From the NCBI GenBank assembly GCA_964567755.1, contig CAZMNW010000013.1, positions 1-21,896 of the forward strand: a DNA stretch of 21,896 nt, in the 5' to 3' direction. The stretch comes from DASRJW01 sp964567755 (GTDB lineage Bacteria > Krumholzibacteriota > Krumholzibacteriia > G020349025). Made by a program: the position numbers and the translations under genes. Of this stretch, positions 15,974 to 21,896 are shown piece after piece (position 1 is the stretch's first letter; the number at the start of each line of letters is the position of its first letter). The notes below the pieces were generated by a model. The model saw only the letters and a program-made list of their open reading frames with translations. It had not been told where the DNA came from and made no database searches.

Positions 15974-18274
15974 ATGATTGGCCGAAAGCTGGGGCATTTC
16001 CGCATCCTCTCCGAGCTGGGAGCCGGTGGCATGGGTGTGGTCTACAAGGCCCAGGACGAACAGCTGTCGCGTCTGGTCGCCCTCAAGCTGCTGCGACCCG
16101 AATACACCGCAAGTGAAGACAGCCGGCGCCGGTTTCTGCGCGAGGCACGCGCGGTCGCCGCGGTGGAGCATCCGTACATCGCCGCCATCCATACGGCCGG
16201 CGAAGAGGACGACATTCTCTTCATCGCCATGGAGTACGTCGGGGGCTCGACCCTGCGTTCGATCTTGCGCCAGGGCGTGCTCCCGCCCCGCGATGCTTTG
16301 CGCCACGGCGTCGAGATCGCGGAGGGTCTGGCGCACGCACACTCGTTGGGTGTCGTGCACCGTGATCTCAAGCCCGAGAACATCATGATCGGCAGGGAAG
16401 GTCACGCCAAGATCCTGGACTTCGGTCTGGCCAAGCTCATGGAGGAGCGCGACGAGGAGGCGAGCTCGCTGTTCAGCGAGCGCGCCACGGTTTCCGACGA
16501 CGCGACACGGCAGTCGACGCGGTTGGGAACACCGGCCTACATGTCCCCCGAGCAGGTGCGTGGGGCCGCGGTCGACCATCGGTCGGACGTGTTCGCTTTC
16601 GGCGCCACACTGTACGAGGCGTTGACGGGGCGGTCGATTTTCAGGCGCGAGACCCAGGCGGACACGCTGGCGGCCATCCTGCGTGACGAGCCGGTGCCGG
16701 CATCGAGCCTGAATCCCCAGGTTTCCGCCGAGCTCCAGTGGGTGTTGGAGAAATCCCTCGCCAAAGATCCGCGCGACCGCTACCAGGACACTCGGGATCT
16801 AGTTGTCGACCTCGAACATTTGCGATGGAGGACCGAACGTCCGCCGGTGGCGGTGAATCCGATGGGCGAGCTCGTGAGAGTCGAAGAGGCGCTCACGACC
16901 CCACTCGCCGGCGACACGCCTGCTATTTTCGATTTGCCCGCGCCCGTAGCCTCCGATTCGCCTGCGCCGCGCGAGGCTCCCCTGGGTGGCGACTCGACCG
17001 TGCGCCCCGATCGACGCGTCGGCCGGTGGATCGCTGCCGCGTTGGCAGTCGTGGGTGTTGCAGTCCTGGCGCGCTTCCTGCCGGGACTGCTAATCATGCC
17101 CCCGGCTCCGCCACCCAGCAGCCAGGTGTTTTATCAACGTGGACTCCACTACTTGCGCGAGGAAGGCGAGACGCTGCGCAGTCTCGACGACGCCATCCAC
17201 ATGTTCCACCGCTCCTTGGGCGCCGACTCGACGTCCGCTCGCGCCTGGGCGGCGCTCGGCGAAGCGAACTGGACGCGGTTCGAGCAGACGAAGGACGAAG
17301 CGTCGAGCGCCGAAGCGGAGAAGGCGGTCGCTCGAGCGCTCGCCATCGCTCCAGACCTACCCGAGGTTCTCATCGCGCAGGGGCGAGGGTTGCTCGTCCA
17401 GCGCCGCTTTGCCGAAGCGCGGGCTGTGTTGCAGCGAGTCGTGGACGAGCACGGAGATCTCGACATCGCGTGGTCCAACCTCGGTTGGGCGCATCGGGGG
17501 CTGCGCAATTACGCCGAGGGTTTGGACGCCATCCGTCGTGCCATCCAGCTCAACCCGCAGAGCTTCCGTCACCACGTCTCGCTCGGCAATTTCTATCGCA
17601 CCTTCCGCGAGCGCGAAGCGGCGATCGAGTCTTACCGCAGAGCCCTCGAGCTCAAACCCAATAGCGTCACCGCCTTGAACAACTTGGGAGGTGTTCTGCT
17701 GCTGAATAAGTCCTACGACGAGGCGGCGGATGCCTTCATACGGTCGCTCCGCATCGAGGAGAACGCCACCGCGTGCGCCAATCTCGGCACCGCACATTTC
17801 TATCGCCAGGACTACGGAGCCGCAGAAGAGAGCTACCGGCGGGCGCTGGAGCTAGAACCGAGCGACAGCGTCAACTACCAGAACCTCATCGATGCCCTGA
17901 TCAAGCAAGGAAAAAGCGACGAGGTGCGCGAGGTGAGCGCGGAGGCTGTCCTCCTGGCGCAGCGGCAAGCGGACGACATGCCGGAAAACGCCGAGGTGCG
18001 CGTGCGTCTCGGCATGTTCTGTGCGCGCGCCGGCGAAGTTGAACACGCGCTGCAAGCAGCGGCACGGGCCGAGACGCTGCAGCCCGGCAACGCCGAGATC
18101 CTGTTCCGCTCGGCCGCGATCCATTGCATCGTCGACCGCACGGAGGAAGCGCTGGACCGCTTGGAGAAAGCGGTCCAGAACGGCCTCAACAAGGTCGAGA
18201 TCGAGAACGACGCCGATTTCGAGCGCCTGCGTTCACACCCTCGTTACCGACGAATCCTCGATCTGGCCAGCTGA
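15974..18274 (+). CDS. Ser/Thr protein kinase with TM segment and C-terminal TPR repeats
   Basis: A 766-aa protein. The kinase domain is at about 7-285: glycine loop GAGGMG (16-21), K38, HRDLKPEN (D131), DFG (149-151), GTPAYMSPEQ. A Pro/Ala-rich linker covers 286-350 and one TM segment about 352-374 (WIAAALAVVGVAVLARFLPG). TPR-type helical repeats run from about 385 to 755 (for example AIESYRRALELKPNSVTALNNLG and AEESYRRALELEPSDSVNYQNL). The TPR part, probably outside the membrane, would bind a partner protein. GGAG (15963-15966) 7 nt before the ATG supports the start. It is the third complete Hanks kinase in the window, and each has a different sensor module. Targets are unknown. Confidence 0.93.
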   Translation: MIGRKLGHFRILSELGAGGMGVVYKAQDEQLSRLVALKLLRPEYTASEDSRRRFLREARAVAAVEHPYIAAIHTAGEEDDILFIAMEYVGGSTLRSILRQGVLPPRDALRHGVEIAEGLAHAHSLGVVHRDLKPENIMIGREGHAKILDFGLAKLMEERDEEASSLFSERATVSDDATRQSTRLGTPAYMSPEQVRGAAVDHRSDVFAFGATLYEALTGRSIFRRETQADTLAAILRDEPVPASSLNPQVSAELQWVLEKSLAKDPRDRYQDTRDLVVDLEHLRWRTERPPVAVNPMGELVRVEEALTTPLAGDTPAIFDLPAPVASDSPAPREAPLGGDSTVRPDRRVGRWIAAALAVVGVAVLARFLPGLLIMPPAPPPSSQVFYQRGLHYLREEGETLRSLDDAIHMFHRSLGADSTSARAWAALGEANWTRFEQTKDEASSAEAEKAVARALAIAPDLPEVLIAQGRGLLVQRRFAEARAVLQRVVDEHGDLDIAWSNLGWAHRGLRNYAEGLDAIRRAIQLNPQSFRHHVSLGNFYRTFREREAAIESYRRALELKPNSVTALNNLGGVLLLNKSYDEAADAFIRSLRIEENATACANLGTAHFYRQDYGAAEESYRRALELEPSDSVNYQNLIDALIKQGKSDEVREVSAEAVLLAQRQADDMPENAEVRVRLGMFCARAGEVEHALQAAARAETLQPGNAEILFRSAAIHCIVDRTEEALDRLEKAVQNGLNKVEIENDADFERLRSHPRYRRILDLAS

Positions 18275-18306
18275 GAGCTGCGGCAAGCGCTCGTCGCCCA
18301 ATGGCA

Positions 18307-18666
18307 TCAAGGCTCGTCGACGATGATTTCCGGATCGATATCCGAGAGCAGAGTCCCGTTGGTGTCGAAGCCACGCACGGTGTACTTCGCCCCCACCGGC
18401 TGGAGCTCGTTCAGGTCGGGAACCTCGGCGTAGATCGTGGCTTTCCCCTTGAACTTCTTGTTGAACTTCGGTTTGTTGGGGCCGAAGAAGGGTTTGTTGA
18501 CGAAATCGATTTCAGTCTCGGCGATGTCAGTATTGACGGCATAGACCGTCCAGTTGATCCGATCGAACTGCTTGGCCACCGCATACTCCGGGATGACCAC
18601 AGGCTTTGGAATCACTCCGTTGGCCAGCTTTGCGGGGAAAATGATATCGAGATTAATGGTTGCCAC
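18307..18666 (-). CDS. small protein of unknown function (119 aa)
   Basis: I do not recognise this protein. The open frame reaches 18780, but AAGGGAG lies 7 nt before a GTG at 18666 and the protein character begins there (VATINLDIIFPAKL), so I place the start at that GTG. It has no signal peptide and no TM. It is rich in Ile, Val, Asn, Lys and Asp, with alternating short hydrophobic stretches (ATIYAEVPDLNEL, YTVRGFDTNG). That suggests a small beta-sandwich fold. It ends in an acidic tail (DIDPEIIVDEP). Its Asn/Lys content and AT-richer codons differ from neighbouring genes and could mean recent acquisition. It is convergent with the TPR kinase gene, 32 bp away, and divergent from the endonuclease V gene. 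Confidence 0.6.
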   Translation of the reverse strand: MATINLDIIFPAKLANGVIPKPVVIPEYAVAKQFDRINWTVYAVNTDIAETEIDFVNKPFFGPNKPKFNKKFKGKATIYAEVPDLNELQPVGAKYTVRGFDTNGTLLSDIDPEIIVDEP

Positions 18667-18904
18667 GGTGTTCTCCCTTCGGAGTCCGAGTTCGAGGAGA
18701 CAGGAAGGATTGCCGCAATTCAACCACACGCCGCAAGCTCGGTCAAACCGGCTCGATCGGGGATCAGGGTTTCTACTCATTGGATCCGACCACGACCCGA
18801 CCAGTCGCGGGCGTTGCGGGCGGGGTTCTCGACATGCTTGGTCCTGTGACCGCCTGGAAAGCGCCGCTGCGGCTGCTCCTTAAAGCTTCGCCCGGAGCTG
18901 GAGA

Positions 18905-19633
18905 ATGAGGCGAATTGGGAGACCGAGCGATGGCAAGCCCTGGCCCGCGTCGATCGACGCCCTCGAGGAAGCCCAGAATCGCCTCGCAAATGCGCCGATG
19001 CCTCTTTGGCAGCCCGCCGGGCTCGCGATACGCGCACCGTTGGCATCGGTCGCGGGATCCTTCGTCTGCTTCGGACGCGGGGAGAGTGGTGCTGGTGCGC
19101 GCGGTGATATCGGTTGGGCAGGCGCTGCGTGGTTCACAAACGGGAACCTCGCCGCATTGGCGAGTGCGAGCATACACGCGGGGGCGGCGTACGACCCTGG
19201 TCATCTCGCTTTGCGCGAAGGGCCGTTGCACGAGACGGCCTTGCGGCGATTACCGCAGCTTCCCGAATTGTTGCTCGTCGATGCCACAGGCCGCGATCAT
19301 CCGCGCCGCGCCGGCCTGGCGTTGCATCTTGGCGCACGGCTCGGCTGCGCAAGCGTCGGCGTCACCAACCGCTTGCTCGTGGCGACGGGGGATCATCCGG
19401 CCGACGAGCCGTGCGCCGTGTCGCCGTTCTGCCTCGGCGACGAGATCGTCGGCTGGTGGCTGCGCGTGCGGCGCGGAGTGCGTCCGCTCGCCGTGCATGC
19501 GGCTTGGCGCACGGATGCGGCGATCGCACTCGCCATCGTGCAAGCCTGTCTCGGTCGCATGCGGACGCCCGAACCATTGCGGGCTGCGCGCAAACTGGCG
19601 CGCGAAGCGCGCGCTCATGCCGAACGGGGGTGA
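18905..19633 (+). CDS. endonuclease V-like protein, divergent subfamily
   Basis: A 242-aa protein of the endonuclease V (deoxyinosine 3' endonuclease, Nfi) family, which cuts DNA or RNA next to inosine. Recognised features are an N-terminal W with a helix (PWPASIDALEEAQNRL), YDPG (96-99) for YIPG, REGP with E105, and LLLVDATGRDHPRRAGLALHLG (about 122-143) with D126. Differences from the classical enzymes are clear. The first metal-binding Asp of the AGVD motif is replaced: AGSFVCF (50-56). DGxG reads DATG. The GVAKS lysine reads GVTNR (152-156). The late SPGH histidine position reads HAAW (198-201). Some of these may be normal for a separate subfamily. Activity is therefore uncertain. The ATG at 18905 is chosen for its fit to family length; GGAG occurs shortly upstream. 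The next ORF overlaps its end by 17 bp. Confidence 0.78.
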   Translation: MRRIGRPSDGKPWPASIDALEEAQNRLANAPMPLWQPAGLAIRAPLASVAGSFVCFGRGESGAGARGDIGWAGAAWFTNGNLAALASASIHAGAAYDPGHLALREGPLHETALRRLPQLPELLLVDATGRDHPRRAGLALHLGARLGCASVGVTNRLLVATGDHPADEPCAVSPFCLGDEIVGWWLRVRRGVRPLAVHAAWRTDAAIALAIVQACLGRMRTPEPLRAARKLAREARAHAERG

Positions 19634-19835
19634 CCGGCGGCGGTGTCGCAACGCCGATCCGCACGGGCAGCTCACGCGCCGGGGCCGCTGTCCAGGCTGT
19701 TTGGCGGAGGTCGTGAGCCTCATCGAGTGCATTTGCTGCCATCTCCACGCCTGCGACAAGAACCCCGAATGCATGGATCTTATCTACCTCGACCGCCTCT
19801 ATGCCGAAGCCCTGAGCGCTGCTAAAGGTGTCTGA
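19617..19835 (+). CDS. 72-aa cysteine-rich small protein, putative metal-binding
   Basis: This ORF starts at an ATG inside the last codons of the endonuclease V-like gene, in another frame, and stops with TGA at 19833-19835. It has eight cysteines in 72 residues: C10, C25, C28 (CPGC), C38, C40, C41, C46, C52. The second cluster reads CICCHLHACDKNPEC. Spacing is typical of zinc or other metal binding, but I recognise no known domain. The start is not certain, since the reading frame is open much further upstream antisense to nothing known, but the Cys-rich part lies wholly beyond the endonuclease stop. Overlap suggests co-translation with the nuclease, perhaps as an accessory factor. That is inference. 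Confidence 0.5.
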   Translation: MPNGGDRRRCRNADPHGQLTRRGRCPGCLAEVVSLIECICCHLHACDKNPECMDLIYLDRLYAEALSAAKGV

Positions 19836-19888
19836 ATGTCTCCGAGGCAGTCGCATGCCCGTCGAAGAACACCGTCCGCAAATGGCGT

Positions 19889-19911
19889 CACTGTGAATAG
19901 AGTTCACAGTG
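19889..19911. promoter_or_regulatory. perfect 23-bp inverted repeat, candidate operator
   Basis: CACTGTGAA-TAGAG-TTCACAGTG has perfect 9-bp arms. One-mismatch copies of the half-site recur on the plus strand at 20028-20036 (CACTGTCAA) and 20072-20080 (CATTGTGAA). The last is 21 bp upstream of the -35 of the HNH-gene promoter. This looks like a dispersed operator set for one regulator. Confidence 0.55.
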
Positions 19912-19925
19912 CAATAATTCTTACT

Positions 19926-19934
19926 CTATCCACA
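19926..19934 (+). promoter_or_regulatory. DnaA-box-like site, one mismatch
   Basis: CTATCCACA differs from the consensus TTATCCACA at the first base. It has the same orientation as the perfect box at 19946 and lies exactly 20 bp from it, about two helical turns. Confidence 0.4.
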
Positions 19935-19945
19935 ATGCAACCGAG

Positions 19946-19954
19946 TTATCCACA
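19946..19954 (+). promoter_or_regulatory. perfect DnaA box
   Basis: TTATCCACA is the consensus DnaA box. With the neighbour at 19926 it makes a helically phased pair next to an AT-rich patch. No dnaA, dnaN or gyrB gene is present, so it more likely regulates or titrates than marks oriC. Confidence 0.5.
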
Positions 19955-20090
19955 TCACAGCCACAGTCCATGGCGCGACGGCTTTTCGCGCTGTCGACGT
20001 TGTTCGCATCCGCGCATCCGCACGAACCACTGTCAACCGCGTTTACATCACGCACTCGCATAAACGGATGGCATTGTGAACGATCCCTTT

Positions 20091-20113
20091 CATTCGACAT
20101 CTTGACATTCGAC
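20091..20113 (+). repeat. short direct repeat CATTCGAC at the promoter
   Basis: CATTCGAC occurs at 20091-20098 and 20106-20113, a 15-bp period, flanking and overlapping the TTGACA -35. It may be an activator or repressor site. Confidence 0.35.
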
Positions 20114-20130
20114 TCTTCTTTATCTATATT
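20102..20130 (+). promoter_or_regulatory. near-consensus sigma-70 promoter for the HNH-family gene
   Basis: TTGACA (20102-20107), a 17-nt spacer and TATATT (20125-20130) match the housekeeping consensus at 11 of 12 bases with ideal spacing. Transcription should begin near 20137, about 40 bp before the ATG at 20178. AGGTGG (20165-20170) can serve as ribosome binding site. Confidence 0.8.
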
Positions 20131-20177
20131 CAGTTCGCCCTTCTCCCAAGAGTTTGCTTGTCCCAGGTGGGGTCACC

Positions 20178-21896
20178 ATGGGTGTGGAGATCGCAATGCC
20201 GGAAACCGCTGTAGCAGAGCTGCGCCCGCAAACTTCCCTCGGCGCTACGGCGCCTTCTGTCGAGCGCAGAGAAGATTCCGCTTCTCCCGACCTCGCCCTT
20301 TCCGCCGCGCGCGCGGCGAGCGCAGCCAGCGCCATGCGTGTGACCGGCATTCGGGCCGCCATCAAGCAGCCGATGATCCCGTTCACGGTGCTCTCCGGCG
20401 ACCGCCTTCTTTGTCGTCTCGCCGCTCTCCGCGACTCCATCGCCGTCCCGATGGCTCGGGCCGCGTTCGCGATCACGAAGCGCGAGGCTTGGATTGCCTG
20501 TGGGTACCAGAACGTCTTCGACTTCGCTCGCGAACGGCTCGACCGTGACCAGCGTTGGCTGCACGATCTCGTGCGCCTGCATCAGACGCTCGAAACGCAT
20601 CCCGCGGTCGCTGCGGCGTTATGCGGCCTCGATGGCGGTCCACTTCTCGGACAGATGGCAGCGATTCAGATCGGCCGCGTGGCAACTGCCTCTGATGTAG
20701 GCTCCTGGATCGAGCGCGCGCGGCGTATCTCGTTCGCGGAGCTGCGTGCTGCGGTGGGTCTACACCTTGCCGGTCCCACTGAGCCCACTCTCGGTGACGA
20801 GCCTGGCTCGGCGGCACCGGTCTCGAGGTTCGAGACATCGCCCGAGGATACAATCGACGAGCCTCGTGTCCTGGTGCGGCAGATGGTGCCGCCGGACATC
20901 CAGATCGCCTTCGACGACGCGCTCGAGCTCTATCGTGCTGTCGCAGGCCTCGATGCGGGCCCCACGGCCTTTGTCGAGGCGCTTGGCGCCGAGGTCACGA
21001 GCAGCGGCCTCGCGCTGCCGGAGGACTACCATCCCAGATTCCGTCGCAACGACACGAAGCGGCGCACTGGGCGGATATGGAACCACCTGAGCGCAGGCGT
21101 GAGCGCGAAACGCGCGATCGAAGGCCTGGGCTCGGGGCTTGGGCCCATCTCGGAGCTCGCGTCACCGGCAACCCGAAACGCCCATCGACACCTGACCGAG
21201 TTCGCTGAACTACCGACTCGACTCGAGCGTCTCGAGCGCAAGCTCGCCATCGAGTTCGATGGTGCAACGCGAGTCGAGAGCGCGGACGCGAATGGGGTTG
21301 GAAACCAGGCGACAATCGGGAACGGATCCAACTTCGAGGTCACGGATGGAGTTGCGACCGGATCTGCAGCCTGGGTCGTGGATGGGATCGCGCACGCTCG
21401 GGTTCAGGTCTTGTCCTGGTCGCGCAAGCGCGACCTCAAGCGACTTGCTGGGGTTCTGGGGACTCTCATCCGACTGCAGAACATCATCGAGATGGACATC
21501 GCCGATCTCTTGCTCGAGCTCGACGAGCACCGGGCCTGGAAATGGCTCGGCTTCGAGGACCTCGAACACTACGCCGAGGATCGTCTCGGCATGGGACGAT
21601 CGACCGCACGCAAGCGCGTCTGGCTGGCTCGGAGCCTTCGTCATCGGTCCGAGATCCGCGGTGCCTTCGAAGATGGCGTCCTCGGGCTCGTCGCCACCCA
21701 ATGCGCCGTCGTCGCCTTGCGCGACGCCCGGCCCGATCCAGCGCTCCAGAAGCAGTGGATCGAGAACGCCCGTGACCGGACCGTGAAGGGCCTGTGGGAC
21801 GACATCCGGCTGGTCAAGCGCAACCACTTGCTCCGATGCGTCGACGTGGCCCGCAGCTTGACCCCGGGTCTTGCTCCACGTTTTCCCGGCCGCGGA
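20178..21896 (+). CDS. HNH-endonuclease-type family protein with two helical modules (3' end beyond window)
   Basis: The frame is open from the ATG at 20178 to the window end, 573 codons without a stop. The N-terminal 70 residues are a low-complexity Ala-rich leader. Module 1 spans about 76-196 (AWIACGYQNVFDFARERLDRD, then SWIERARRISFAELRAAV). A middle segment at about 229-275 (VRQMVPPDIQIAFDDALELYRAVAG) follows. A variable linker covers about 280-410. Module 2 spans about 418-548 (AWKWLGFEDLEHYAEDRLGMG, then QWIENARDRTVKGLWDDI). The modules resemble each other, so an internal duplication is likely. This helical architecture precedes an HNH nuclease domain in a multi-copy family known from deltaproteobacterial-type and related genomes. 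The HNH motif itself would lie beyond 21896 and is not seen, so the nuclease assignment is inference. Confidence 0.72.
   Translation, partial: MGVEIAMPETAVAELRPQTSLGATAPSVERREDSASPDLALSAARAASAASAMRVTGIRAAIKQPMIPFTVLSGDRLLCRLAALRDSIAVPMARAAFAITKREAWIACGYQNVFDFARERLDRDQRWLHDLVRLHQTLETHPAVAAALCGLDGGPLLGQMAAIQIGRVATASDVGSWIERARRISFAELRAAVGLHLAGPTEPTLGDEPGSAAPVSRFETSPEDTIDEPRVLVRQMVPPDIQIAFDDALELYRAVAGLDAGPTAFVEALGAEVTSSGLALPEDYHPRFRRNDTKRRTGRIWNHLSAGVSAKRAIEGLGSGLGPISELASPATRNAHRHLTEFAELPTRLERLERKLAIEFDGATRVESADANGVGNQATIGNGSNFEVTDGVATGSAAWVVDGIAHARVQVLSWSRKRDLKRLAGVLGTLIRLQNIIEMDIADLLLELDEHRAWKWLGFEDLEHYAEDRLGMGRSTARKRVWLARSLRHRSEIRGAFEDGVLGLVATQCAVVALRDARPDPALQKQWIENARDRTVKGLWDDIRLVKRNHLLRCVDVARSLTPGLAPRFPGRG

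Larger units (their letters stand above)
19836..20177. promoter_or_regulatory. 342-bp regulatory intergenic region upstream of the HNH-family gene
   Basis: This stretch has local AT-rich patches (about 19911-19930 and 20095-20135) in a GC-rich window. It contains an inverted repeat, two DnaA-box-like sites, extra copies of the repeat half-site, a short direct repeat and a near-consensus promoter, each listed separately. No ORF in it looks real. Confidence 0.6.

Noticed and set aside
18834..18907. 24-codon ORF (MLGPVTAWKAPL...) just before the endonuclease V-like gene
   Set aside because: It has no ribosome binding site and no distinctive composition; the length is expected by chance at this GC content.
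19911..20177. Chromosomal or plasmid replication origin
   Set aside because: Only two DnaA-box-like sites are seen. There is no dnaA, dnaN, gyrB, repA or parAB gene and no iteron array, so control of the downstream gene is the simpler reading.

Overview
The window is GC-rich bacterial chromosome with about twelve real protein genes, several remnants or very small genes, and a few regulatory stretches. There are no rRNA or tRNA genes and no CRISPR array. Three observations suggest an uncultured member of the FCB-type phyla (for example Candidatus Eisenbacteria). They are a large secreted protein ending in a FlgD/Por-type sorting domain, three Hanks-type kinases carrying TolB-like propeller, TPR or multi-TM sensor modules, and a large HNH-family protein with two helical modules. 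Acidobacteriota, Gemmatimonadota or Myxococcota-like lineages remain possible. The assignment is inference from gene content only.

Layout. 1-690: a 5'-truncated AAA ATPase/DUF4143 gene preceded by a short G-rich direct repeat. 753-3974, minus strand: a tightly overlapping three-gene operon of an ECF sigma factor, a single-pass membrane protein in the anti-sigma position, and a secreted serine-hydrolase-like protein fused to PDZ whose catalytic motifs are degenerate. 4143-6761: a probably leaderless Ser/Thr kinase with a C-terminal WD40-like propeller. 6934-8052: a complete AAA/DUF4143 ATPase with a palindromic operator candidate. 8066-9406, minus: an MFS transporter resembling MFSD1. 9514-11154, minus: a kinase with an N-terminal multi-TM domain, preceded by a 31-aa small ORF with a good ribosome binding site and a 5' hairpin. 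11133-11489: a TonB C-terminal remnant. 11615-15547, minus: a 1310-aa secreted metallophosphoesterase with Calx-beta, tandem cadherin-like, DNRLRE and sorting domains. 15974-18274: a kinase with TM and TPR repeats. 18307-18666, minus: a small orphan. 18905-19835: a divergent endonuclease V overlapped by a 72-aa cysteine-rich ORF. 20178 to the end: the open 5' part of a large HNH-family protein. It lies behind a 342-bp regulatory region with a near-consensus sigma-70 promoter, an inverted repeat and two DnaA-box-like sites.

The dominant theme is envelope and extracytoplasmic signalling: one ECF sigma system plus three kinases with different sensor modules. The most unusual items are the degenerate PDZ hydrolase inside a sigma operon, the small ORF ahead of the multi-TM kinase, the divergent endonuclease V and Cys-rich ORF pair, and the regulatory region upstream of the HNH-family gene.
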